Below the pieces are notes generated by a model. It saw nothing but the letters and a program-made list of their open reading frames with translations, was not told the DNA's origin and made no database searches. A stretch of DNA of 64,000 nucleotides from NCBI RefSeq assembly GCF_910592395.1, contig NC_088312.1:17677292-17741291 (forward strand). Direction: 5' to 3'. This DNA is from Lineus longissimus. Its lineage: Eukaryota > Nemertea > Pilidiophora > Heteronemertea > Lineidae. Below are positions 1-10,900 of the stretch, one piece after another. A program made the translations under genes and the position numbers. Each line of letters opens with the position of its first letter. The stretch's first letter is position 1.

Positions 1-174
1 CTTTCCATCTTGACGTCTTGTAATAATCTTTGCCAAATCAGTGATTCTTATATAATTTACTCCATGATTGCAATCAGCCTTTGTTAAATTCCAATCACCT
101 GCAGGTCAGGTCAATCTTTTACCAATAAAGTTAATTTTCTTAAGCACCTCTTTATCTTACTTCTTCACATACAG

Positions 175-261
175 GGCATCCCAAACACTTTGCTAAATCC
201 ACTAACCCCCCATTTCAAGTTGGTATTGCACCAGACCCAAGCTCAATGGTACACTGATCAT
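175..261 (+). CDS. Candidate internal exon, 29 codons, unidentified
   Basis: A pyrimidine-rich stretch ending in acag (171-174) is followed by 87 bases, then the strong donor gtaagt at 262. Of the three frames only the first is open throughout. It is 29 codons long and symmetric (phase 0), and its end reads LVLHQTQAQWYTDH. I do not recognise the protein. No neighbouring exon was found within the next 4.5 kb, so the gene would continue off the left edge or across the Helitron region. It could be a chance pairing of splice-like sites, but the sharp signals and open frame favour a real exon. Confidence 0.35.
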
Positions 262-533
262 GTAAGTGTCCAAATACCTTTTCAGTACATACTAGTATGA
301 GGACATCAATTTTGATACCAGAAGGAAAACCAATCCTGTCCGTGTGTCACTGTGACATAGATCCTGGCTCTATTGGAAATGTCGCACTCGCACTGCATTA
401 CTTCATGTGATGTCACTTACATCTTTCACAGTTGACAAATTGAAGCATCCATGGTTATTGTAACTATATAGTCCTTGCAAATCTATCTAAAAGTATCAGT
501 AAAACTGCTAAACTATGAATTGTATCTGCTTAC

Positions 534-567
534 TCAGCTGAGCGCCAGGCCCTTGGGCCTCTTGTTG
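534..567 (+). repeat. End fragment of a dispersed repeat
   Basis: A short GC-rich stretch with a small inverted core (ggcccttgggcc) resembles the terminal part of the AGCTCACC-type dispersed repeat seen later in the window, whose ends read like ggtgagcacaatg plus a small palindrome (near 20644 and 31960). It is probably a solo end fragment. Nothing else was recognised between 262 and 940. Confidence 0.3.
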
Positions 568-944
568 CATTGATTTCATCTCTTAGTGGTTTATTCATGT
601 CGGGAAGGGAAAGTCATTTTCGCTTCTCAGTCTCGCCACTAGATATTTTCAGGGCTAGTGTGATTGCAGTTAAAGGTGTGTCGCATGTCACAACCGACCT
701 CCAGCCCGTCACCTTTGTCCCGAAAATCCCTGCTAGCCTGCAACTCGTCAAGCAAGCCCGATGTGGGAAAATTATTTTTCAGTCAAGCCCCTTCAAAAAA
801 TATCATTCTATTGACCATTAAAAAAATCTGGTACATGCCTCGCTTTGCGTAGCTCTTGTTGTCATTTTAAAGTAAACAGTTTTGTTGAAGGTAGAGTGTC
901 CAAATTTCTGTAGTGGGCACCTCCAAAGGTTAATAAGGCTAGCT

Positions 945-1002
945 TTTTGGCTCACCGTAGGGGAGTCTATACAATACCGCAGTGTCCGTCGTCCGTCGTC
1001 GT

Positions 1003-1072
<70 letters not shown>

Positions 1073-2100
1073 TGTCCGTCGTATCCTAGTTCAAAAACAG
1101 TGGCACGTTTTTTAACCGCTAGGCCTATGAACTTAAAACTTTGTACACATGACCCCCTAGGTCAGATGACCCGTGACACTAAATTTCTGTCCGATCTGAT
1201 TCTCTACTTGGCCACCAGGGGGCCAAATGTGGATATCTAAAAAGTGTGATATCTCGCTTATTAGTGACTTGTTTTCGATAAAACTTTTGTGGTAGGTACT
1301 CATAGCAAGGATACATCATATATCTTACGGGTTTTTAATTTGATCTACTTTTCAAGGTCGCAGAGGTCAAATGGCGTGAATTGGCCGTTTGAGTGTAACT
1401 ATGGCACGTTTCTCAACCACCAAAGCTATGAGCTTGAAACTTGGTACATATAACCCCCTATATCAGATAACCTCTGGTGCTGAATTTCAGGCTGATCTGA
1501 TTCTTGACTTTGCCACCAGGGGGCCAAAACAGAAAAAGTAAGAAGTGCAATAGCCTGCTTATTAGCAAATTGTTTTTGATGAAATTTTTATGGCAGGGAC
1601 CCCTAACAAGGTTACCTCAGATGTTGCACGATTTTTCGGATTTGACCTACTTTTTAAGGTCGCAGAGGTCAAATGGCGTAAATTTGCCGTTTGAGTGTAA
1701 CTATGGCACGTTTCTCAACTGCAACAGTTATGAACTTGAAACTTTGAACAAATGACCCCCTAGGTCAGTTGACCTTTTACACTGAATTTTGGTTCGGTCT
1801 GATTATTAACTTGGCCACCAGGGGGCCCAAACTCAAAACTCAAAAAGTGTGATTTCTCGCTTATTACTGATTTGTTTTTGATAAAAGTTTCATGGTAGGT
1901 ACTCCTAGCAAGGATACATCAAATATCTTACGGGTTTTTGATTTGGCCCACCTTTCAAGTTCACAGAGGTCAAAGTTGAAAACTTTACCGTTCTTGGTAC
2001 GTTTTGTCGTTGTTCAATGTAAAGAGTTTTAATTTTGTGTAATGATGCATCTAAGAAGCCACTATTTGTATGCCAAGTTTCAGCCAGATCGGAATTCAAA
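945..2100 (+). repeat. Dispersed repeat, copy A, with internal sub-repeats
   Basis: The block opens with ggctcaccgtagggg, a decayed form of the AGCTCACC...GGTGAGCT start seen intact at 22015. It then contains at least three related units of about 300 bp, each with a 'tatggcacgtttctcaac' segment, a 'ggccaccagggggcc' segment and a 'ggtcgcagaggtcaaatggc' segment. The same units in the same order recur at 14109-15030, and a related block at 22015-23061. No coding frame fits. The family is of unknown class and may be a non-autonomous element. Confidence 0.8.
985..1080. repeat. GTC/CGT trinucleotide microsatellite
   Basis: About 30 nearly perfect copies of a GTC triplet lie inside dispersed-repeat copy A. 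The homologous spot in copy B (14120-14155) has only a few irregular triplets, so the array expanded after the copies separated. Open frames through it encode poly-Val or poly-Arg and are artefacts. Confidence 0.95.
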
Positions 2101-3780
2101 TATGGCCGAAATTGCATGTTTTGTGGGTTTTTCCTCGTATTGTGGCAATCCAAAGGTCGTGAGTTCAAACCGCGGTCAAGGACAGCCAAAAATATTTTTA
2201 TTTTTCATCTTTTCCTTTTTTCGTTTCTGAGTTCTATCTTACATTTTCTTCATTTTTTTTATTTATTTGGTGCCATAGATTTAAAAGATTAAAAATTCAT
2301 GTTTGAAAAATATAACAAAATAATTAATGCAGTAAAGGCGCTCCATACATTGGCCACTTCCTGTCTCATGTGCTTGATTTCAGGATTTTCAAAGTGTTTT
2401 TAGTGCATTTTTGGTGAGTTAAATGCAACATTTGGGACACGAAGTTTGATTAAAATATATATTGGACCTACACTCATTGTATTTTCCAGCATTAGTAGGT
2501 CTGAGGTGTGTTTTTGGAAGTTTGGTCATGATGCTCACTCAAACACACAGCATGCATGCAATGATGCATGTCTTCTACACGTACATTGTATGCACAGGTT
2601 TGTTTACAAAACGTGCACTGGCCCTGCTCCTGTATGCTAGTACATTGGGTCAAATCAAAATGTATACTTTGGGTACAAAATGTACTGACTGTCCCTGCTA
2701 TACCAGATTCAGCAGTAAGCCAAAGGGTGTACTGTATGAAATAGGTTGCTGCATGGTTTGTTGTGGCTGGCAGTGACTTCCTCCAACTCTCACTGGTGTG
2801 TTGTTATGTTATTATGTGCAGCTAAGTAAGGTCGACCAAATGTTCTTGTGACTTTGCTGTCGGTGCCAAACTGTGGTTGGCCTTATCTGCTAGTATTTCA
2901 TGTACTTTTTCAGGTTTTTGCTATTGTTGCTATTTCTATGAACAGATGAATGAGTGTATTTGCTGATGCAGATCAAGTTTATCTAGGCCTACAGCGGTAA
3001 GTCTTACATAACCTGGTGTAATATGATGATCTTGTCTGAAGATTGTCTGCCACCTTTATTGGGAATCAACGTCGACAATATACGCACAGTGATAACTGAT
3101 ATTACATTGATTAGTACTTACTCGTCTGTCTGAGGATGTTAGTTGGTTACAGGCGTCATGATTGTTCATATTAATGCAAGGGACGTACTCATCGAACACT
3201 GTCGCCACTTAGTGGCACTTGTGATTATGTGTATTAATGACTCAATATGGTATACGATGTACATCTATGTATGATGTACATGACATAATAATTTTGTACC
3301 TGGCCATGGCAAAACCAGTCGAATGGTGCACAGAAGATGAAGTATGTTGTACATGTACATGACAACTGTTTTATAAAACTTTTTCTTGGTCTCTTTTCAA
3401 GATTGACACACTTAAAGTAAGGTTGTGTGGTGTTGACACTGAAGTGGTGGTGCGAAGTTGTTGGAGGTTTTGATAATGTAAGTACACTGACATAATTGGA
3501 TCACCAAGTACGCATACTTTCAAGGCATTGTTTTATTTATGTATCTATTAAGAATGGGGGGGACGCTTCGGGATGGTAGTTCAACCCATGGCTGAACTGA
3601 AACTCTTGTGGTTTGATCTCCTATTGTAGAAGAAATTCCGTATTGATTTTTGGCCCAAACCAAAATCCAAGATGTCCACCAGACCACCAACTTGTTTTCT
3701 GGGGGCATGCATTGGGCTTCGCCTGCGTTCAAGTTAAACCTTTTGTTCTTTCCCAAAACTTTCTAATTTAACCTGTTTCT
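2101..3780. other. Non-coding stretch, no feature recognised
   Basis: No conserved frame, splice pair or long repeat was found in these 1.7 kb. A stretch near 3308-3345 (ggcaaaaccag... gcacagaagatgaa) resembles the arm of the foldback element at 61758-61953 and is probably a decayed copy. A tRNA-B-box-like gagttcaaacc lies near 2161 without a convincing box A. Confidence 0.5.
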
Positions 3781-3811
3781 CTTTCTTGTTTCAGCTAACG
3801 CAGATTTGGCT

Positions 3812-4215
3812 TGCCTGCCGGGTAACTCCAACATTGGTAACTGTGCAAGTGTTCATCGCACTTGCGTTTGCCTTTAACCAAGGCCCTCTCACATTGGTGA
3901 GAACAAAGTTCAAGTGTCAGCGTGCACTTGAACTTAATCGCAGGTGTCAGCGTGCACCTGTGCCTGCCGGGTAACTCTGGCATAATTTTCCATTTGTTGA
4001 ATTTTCATCTCGAGAATTCTCATTTGGAAAATTTTGCGTAACGCTGCTGGCGCTTTCTCAAGTTGTCTTCCTGCTTGAGACAGCGTGCAACTTTGCACGA
4101 GTTGCACAGTCCAGGCTCTCTCACGAGAACCTATAGCAGCACAGCAGGCTGCACGCCTGTTATAAGCATAAGCAAACAAACAGCATAAGCAAACAAACAA
4201 CAAGCATAAGCAAAC
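3812..4215 (+). repeat. Hairpin cluster with paired direct repeats upstream of the Helitron ORF
   Basis: The 17-mer tgcctgccgggtaactc occurs at 3812-3828 and 3961-3977. Between the copies lie three small hairpins: 3845-3851 with 3859-3865 (7-bp stem), 3908-3916 with 3925-3933 (9-bp stem), and 3941-3946 with 3955-3960 (6-bp stem). The last two have the identical 8-nt loop tcagcgtg. Short direct repeats of a cataagcaaac unit follow at about 4164-4215. The cluster may be part of the Helitron's 5' non-coding region, but its boundary is not resolved. Confidence 0.5.
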
Positions 4216-4933
4216 CAAACTAAGAAACCAAGCAAATCGTACATACGAAGCAAAATCAGGTGAACCTTTCTCAAAGTTATGTGAAGAAGAAGAAGATACT
4301 TCTCCAGATTGACCAGCCAGCAGAATAGTCCATGAAAGCCTGAAGGAAAGAACTCGATACTCGTTTCCCATCAAGTTCATTAAAGGTGCATCTTGTCAAA
4401 CCAGCTATTCTTCATTATCATTCCAACTATTTTACTGTATCAACCGTCATTCTGTATTTTGTCATTGTTATAATATAAATATATTTTTCTTCATAAATAA
4501 ACTCTTACTTGTATATCACTAATATAGTAGACTCTTTCGTGCCTATCTATAGATTGACAAAGACATAGCTAGAAAGGAACTGTTCCTGTAATATTGTTCA
4601 TCACCAAAAGTGCACAGCTAATTGTGACAATTCAAAAGACTGGTCAAGACTAGAGTAAAATTCATCGGAAGGTCGAGTGTAACCCTCTGGTTGTTCAGTT
4701 CTTGAACTATTACCACCCATACCGATAATATTAACCTACTTCTACCTGCAACAGCGTGCCACTCCTGTTGATATTGAAGCTAAGATTGTGACGATCGTAT
4801 TGGCCACAGAAAGTGTACAACATTATTGTGACTATTGAAATATTGTACCAAATTATTTAGGAAAAAAGTGTGTCGCGCCTGTTGTGTCAATTATATTGTG
4901 TAGTTTAACCAGTAGAAAAGATAAAAAATAAGG

Positions 4934-7900
4934 ATGATATCTGTTCAACAATACCGTTCGGCTGTGGGCTGTTTCTATAGTAGAGCAACATCCAGCAAAC
5001 ATAAGGACATTGGTCAGTGTGGATGCACCAAAATCTTAATACCACACGGAGATAACTGGAAACGCTACAGTGTGTCTGAACTGTATAGCTACACCATTAG
5101 ATTTGACGAAATTACCAAGAAAAACAATGACCAGGTAGAAAATCTAAGAGCGGCTGCCCATTACTCCTCAATACAAAGCACTTGTGAATACTATTTTTCA
5201 TGCTGCCTGCTGGAACATCTGCTTTTATGTCGTTCATATAACTTTGATAAATTGAAATTAAGTGGCGATGTAGAAAGTAATCCTGGACCAATGGATAATC
5301 CACAAATAAATCGAGTTGTCCAAGGTCATTTCCACCAAGGAGATCACCACTTCTTTTCTTCCGACTCTGTTGGTAAACAATGTGTTGCAAATGCAGTGAC
5401 CTCACTGATGTATTCACTTGTCATTTCACCTTTGCATTGGGTATCAAATGATTTGAATGACATCTTGATGAATGGCGACATGTTGTATAGGAGTTTCAAC
5501 AATGTCAGTTACCTTGCAGTTGACGAATTGCCTCCATTAATCCAATGTTTTAATGAACATTTCAAATTGAAGCGGCTTGGCTCAACAGTAAATGTGATTT
5601 TACACGAAACAACAGTGGAGTTGCCAAACTTGTCCCTTCAAAGTGCTGTTGATCACATCACAACTTGCACTGGAGCAATCTTGATTATTGGATACAATGC
5701 ATTTGCAGTGATGTTTCATGAAAATGCTTATTATCTCTTTGACTCTCATAGCAGAGACAAGCATGGTAACCAAGTTCCGGATGGAACATCAGTATTGTTA
5801 AGCTTTAGTGATGACTCTCAACTTCAGTGTTATATAAACAAATATGCTAATGACTTGCATCAAATTCTTTTTGAAGTGACTTTCTTCAAAGTTAGTATCC
5901 TCACATCAAAAGCCTTTCGATTGGCACTGAATAGACAACGTGATCCACTCCATTTAAGCCTACCGGTAAGCACCACAAATACCACTGTACCTTCAACAAC
6001 CACTGTTCCAAAAAAGATTGGAAAAAAAGATGCACAAATTAACCATTCTGATGATAAGAAAAAAAACCAATCAAATATTTTGAAGACACCTGCGCATACA
6101 GCAATTTCAGAAAATGAATGCATGACTGAGACAATAGTCTATCCTAGTGACTGTACAACTCCCTCTGTAAATGCTTCGAATAGTGCCACTTCAATCAAAG
6201 AACGATTATCATCAAATTGTGAGGAACCACAGTTAGATCATCTTGCGACATATTTTATGGATCAGAACGAAAAACATGAAAGGAAGAAAGCGAAAATGAG
6301 GGCGTACATACATCAGAAACGTACTAATCCAGATTATAAAGCCAAGGAATTCAAAAGGAAGCAACACGTTCGTGCTGACCAAGACTATAGAATTAAAGAA
6401 AATGAAAGAGGAACATCAAGCAAACAGAAACTGCGTGCTGATCCAGATTATCAAGCCAAGGAGGTCAGAAGTATGCAGCGGATTCGTGCTAATCCAGATT
6501 ATAAAGCCAAGGAGGTCAAAAGTAAGCAGCGGGTTCGTACTAATCCAGATTATAAAGCAAAGGAGGTGAAAAGTAAGCAACGGGTTCGTGCTGATCCTGA
6601 TTACAAAGCGAAGGAGGTGAAAAGTAAGCAACGGGTTCGTGCTGATCCTGAATACAAAGCGAAGGAGGTGAAAAGTAAGCAACGGGTTCGTGCTGATCCT
6701 GATTACAAAGCGAAGGAGGTGAAAAGTAAGCAACGGGTTCGTGCTGATCCTGATTACAAAGCGAAGGAGGTGAAAAGTAAGCAACGGGTTCGTGCTGATC
6801 CTGATTACAAAGCGAAGGAGGTGAAAAGTAAGCAACGGGTTCGTGCTGATCCTGATTACAAAGCGAAGGAGGTGAAAAGTAAGCAACGGGTTCGTGCTGA
6901 TCCTGATTACAAAGCGAAGGAGGTGAAAAGTAAGCAACGGGTTCGTGCTGATCCTGATTACAAAGCGAAGGAGGTGAAAAGTAAGCAACGGGTTCGTGCT
7001 GATCCTGATTACAAAGCGAAGGAGGTGAAAAGTAAGCAACGGGTTCGTGCTGATCCTGATTACAAAGCGAAGGAGGTGAAAAGTAAACAACGGGTTCGTG
7101 CTGATCCTGATTACAAAGCGAAGGAGGTGAAAAGTAAGCAACGGGATCGTGCTAATCCAGATCACAAAGCCAAGGAGGTCAAAAGTAAGCAACAGGTCCG
7201 TGCTGATCCACATTACAAAGCCAAAGAGGTCAAAAGTAAGCAACGGGTCCGTGCTGATCCAGATTACAAAGCCAAAGAGGTCAAAAGTAAGCAACAGCTT
7301 CGTACTGATCGAGACTATAGAATTAAGGAAAATAAAAGAGGCACACCAAGCAAACGGAAACTGCGCACTGATCCAGATTATAAAAACAAAGAATTAAAAA
7401 GAAAGCAACATGTTCGGCAAAATCACGAAGTCAGAGTCAAAGAAAGAACAAACAAACAAAAACGTCGTAGCGATCCAAAAATATATTCCATTGAACAAAA
7501 TAATGATGTATCGAGAAAAAGGAAATCCAGATGTGCAGAGGAATTCCAAGAAATTGAAAGAGAAAGAAAACGATTTAAACGCTCAAGTGATCGCGAATAT
7601 AGACAGCAAGAAATGCTATCCAATAGAATGCAGAAAAAGATATCTAGGGCAAACACCAATTACCAGTCTGTAGAAAAAACATTACGACAAAAAAATGAGT
7701 ATGGTTCCAACATTCACAAATGCATCGACAAATTTCATCAAAAAATTAAGATTGGTCCCCTTTATGTTTGCACTTGTTGCCATCAAACATGGTTTAAAGA
7801 TTCTGTCATTGATATCAAAAGAGCTAGTTTATCAACGGCACAACAAGATTTGTTAGCACAATGTAAGACTGGATATATTTCTGTTGACAACAAAGAATGG

Positions 7901-10900
7901 ATCTGCCGAACTTGCCGAGATTCCGTCAGTAAAGGGAAAATCCCAAAATTGTCAATTGCAAACAATGTTGGCTTCAAAGTAAAAGAGAAACCACCAGAAC
8001 TGGAATTGCACCAGTTGGAAGAAAGACTTATATCATTACGCATCCCGTTCATGCAAATGAGAGAACTTCCAGTTGGTGGGCAGAAGATGGTGAGAGGCAA
8101 TGTAGTCAATGTCCCAGTAGATTTGTCAACAACAGTTAGGTCTCTACCTAGAAATTTATCTGATATGGAAACCATCCCAGTGAAACTAAAAAGGCGAATG
8201 CAATACAAAACCAATGAATTTATTGAAAATATCAGACCTACGAAAGTACTAAATGCTCTGAAGTGGTTAAAAGACAATGGTCCTCTTTACAAAGATATCA
8301 CTGACCACAACATTTGGAGAGAATCCTTACAGCAGCAACACTCTGGAGCCATGTCAGAATTTGTTGACACAGCAGGATCAGAGCCTCGCCCAAGCACTTC
8401 ACAGTTATTGAAACAAGATCAAGATGGTATTGTCAATTTTGAGAAGATCACTGAAGACAGCAAAGACATATTTTTTAGTGCTGACTCAACAGATTGTTCA
8501 TCTGTGCCAAGCACGTCCCAACTGAAAAAGAACAGTCAAAATAGTACACCTCATATTGACAATCACATTGCCTCCAATACAGAGGATAAAACTAATGATA
8601 ATGACACCGATGATGATAGCGATCATTTCAGTGAAGTCGACGAAACAGAAAGAACATCTGGCAACATGGATACGATGCTCGATGCTCCGGAAGTTGCTCA
8701 ACCTCAGGAATACATATTTGCCCCTGGAGAAGGCCAAAGACCACTAAGCATATTTCAAGATAGTAATGCAGAATACCTTTCATTCCCAACAATATTTTGT
8801 GGAAATGGTAGATCTGAAAATGACATACCAGTGCACTATAGTGATATCAGCAAATATGAATTGAGATCCGTAGATCGCCGAGTTTCCCAGAATATTCCTA
8901 ATCTTTTCTTTAAATTGAAGAAGATACAAATCAAACAAATATCTGATAAAGTGAAGTTAGCTGTCCGGCGTTGCAAAACCAAAGGAAAAGCTTACACAGC
9001 CGAAGACGTGTTAAACAGCGACGTTCGAGATAATATTGTTCGCTTAGATGAAGGCTTTTATATATTCAGAACCATACGCAATTCCCCACCCTACCTCGAA
9101 AACAAGAAGAAAGAAGTTTTCGCTATGATACGACAACTCGGAATACCAACTCTGTTCATGTCTTTGTCAGCTGCTGATACAAGATGGTCACCACTCCTTA
9201 AGACACTCGGCCTGTTAATTGACAAAGTTGATTATACTGATGAACAAATAGAACAGTTTAACTGGCAAACAAGAAGCCGACTGCTTAGTGCTGATCCTGT
9301 AACCTGTGCTAGATATTTCGATCATAGATTTCAGCAATTCATGAAAATTGTTTTGAAAGGACCACATTACCCACTGGGCGGTGAAATTAATGACAGCTTT
9401 TATAGGGTGGAATTTCAGAATAGAGGTAGCCCACATGTACATATGGCTCTATGGATAGAAGGTGCACCAAAATATGGCTCAGCCTCTGAAGAGGAAGTTG
9501 TGAACTACATTGATTCTTTAATTAGCGTATCAGCAAATGTCAATGAATCAGATAAACCATTCCTTGCATTACAATACCACAAACATTCGAAGACATGCAG
9601 AAAAGGTAAGCATCCAGTGTGCAGGTTTGGATATCCAATGCCACCAATGAGAAGGACAAGAATTCTGGAACCACTTGATCCAGATATCGATGAAGAATTT
9701 TTGAAAAAATACAGGGCAAATTTCACCAGAATTAATGAGACTTTGAATGAAATGGGTGACGGAAAAGATGTTGTTCTCACGTTTGATGAATTTCTTACAC
9801 AGTTACAAATGGCAGAAGATGAGTATATCAAAAGCATTCGGTCATCCCTAAAATGTCCAAAAGTATTCCTAAAAAGAGAACCTCCAGAAATCCGTATCAA
9901 TCCATACATGAAGCACTTACTTGGTGCCTGGCAAGCTAACCATGACATTCAATTCATTCTCGATGGATATGCTGTAGCAGTCTACATCATTGCATATACC
10001 TGTAAATCCCAAAAAGGAATGAGTGCTCTTCTTGACACCGCATCCAAAGAAGCGAAGGCAGACAAGATGGAACTCCGACATGCTGTTCGCCACATGGGAA
10101 ACAAATTTCTCAATTCTGTTGAAACAGGAGCACAAGAGGCAGCATATCTTGTACTACAAATGCCAATGACGCGCTGTTCACGAGATGTGGTCTTCATAAA
10201 TACCAATACACCTGAGGAACGCCCATTTATCTTAAAAGACCGAGACAAATTAGAGAAATTGTCACCAAAATCAACTGATGTACAGACTCTTGGAAACATC
10301 GGTCTCTATGCTAAAAGACCACTTTGCCTTCGAAAATATTGCCTTGCTGATTATGTGGCCTGCTTCACCATTACATATCCAAAAACTGAACATGATGATG
10401 ATCTCTTTCAAGACAATTTAGATGATTACCCTTCTGATGATTCCAGTGAGCTTGATGACCAAACAATTTCAAAACATGTTGACAAAAGAGATGAGGACCA
10501 TGATTTTAGCATAGAAAAATCCTACGTCACAAAGAGTGGCATGAAAATAACAAAGAGAAATAAACCTAAGGTCATCAGATATGTCAAATTCAATAAAGAC
10601 AACGATTCTGAAGCTTATTATAGAGAGAGAATATTACTGTTTCACCCTTGGATGACGTCTGAAAACAACTTGCTGGGGGATTTTGAAACTTATGAACAGC
10701 ATTACAACTACCTGAAAACGGCTACACCTATTGAAGCCAAACGAAGACAGTATGAACAGAACATTGACGAGTTACAAGAAGCTATTGCCCAAGCAGAAGA
10801 AGGCAATATCATTGAGCAAGATGAAATTGATGACACTATCCAAAGTAGCGAATGCTTATTCTTTGACCCTGAGCGTGCAAATAATCAGAAGACCTATGAC

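Noticed and set aside
882-1240. Two overlapping frames encoding poly-Val and poly-Arg
   Set aside because: They are translations of the GTC microsatellite and have no other protein features.
2155-2185. tRNA B-box-like motif in dispersed repeat flank
   Set aside because: No box A at a proper distance and no foldable arms.
3934-4380. 148-codon minus-strand frame with a hydrophobic Cys-rich segment
   Set aside because: The hydrophobic part comes from short tandem cataagcaaac repeats and the rest from the hairpin cluster; no start context or homology supports a gene.
6416-7294. 292-codon frame on the minus strand with a regular repeat
   Set aside because: It is the antisense shadow of the 51-bp array in the Helitron ORF.
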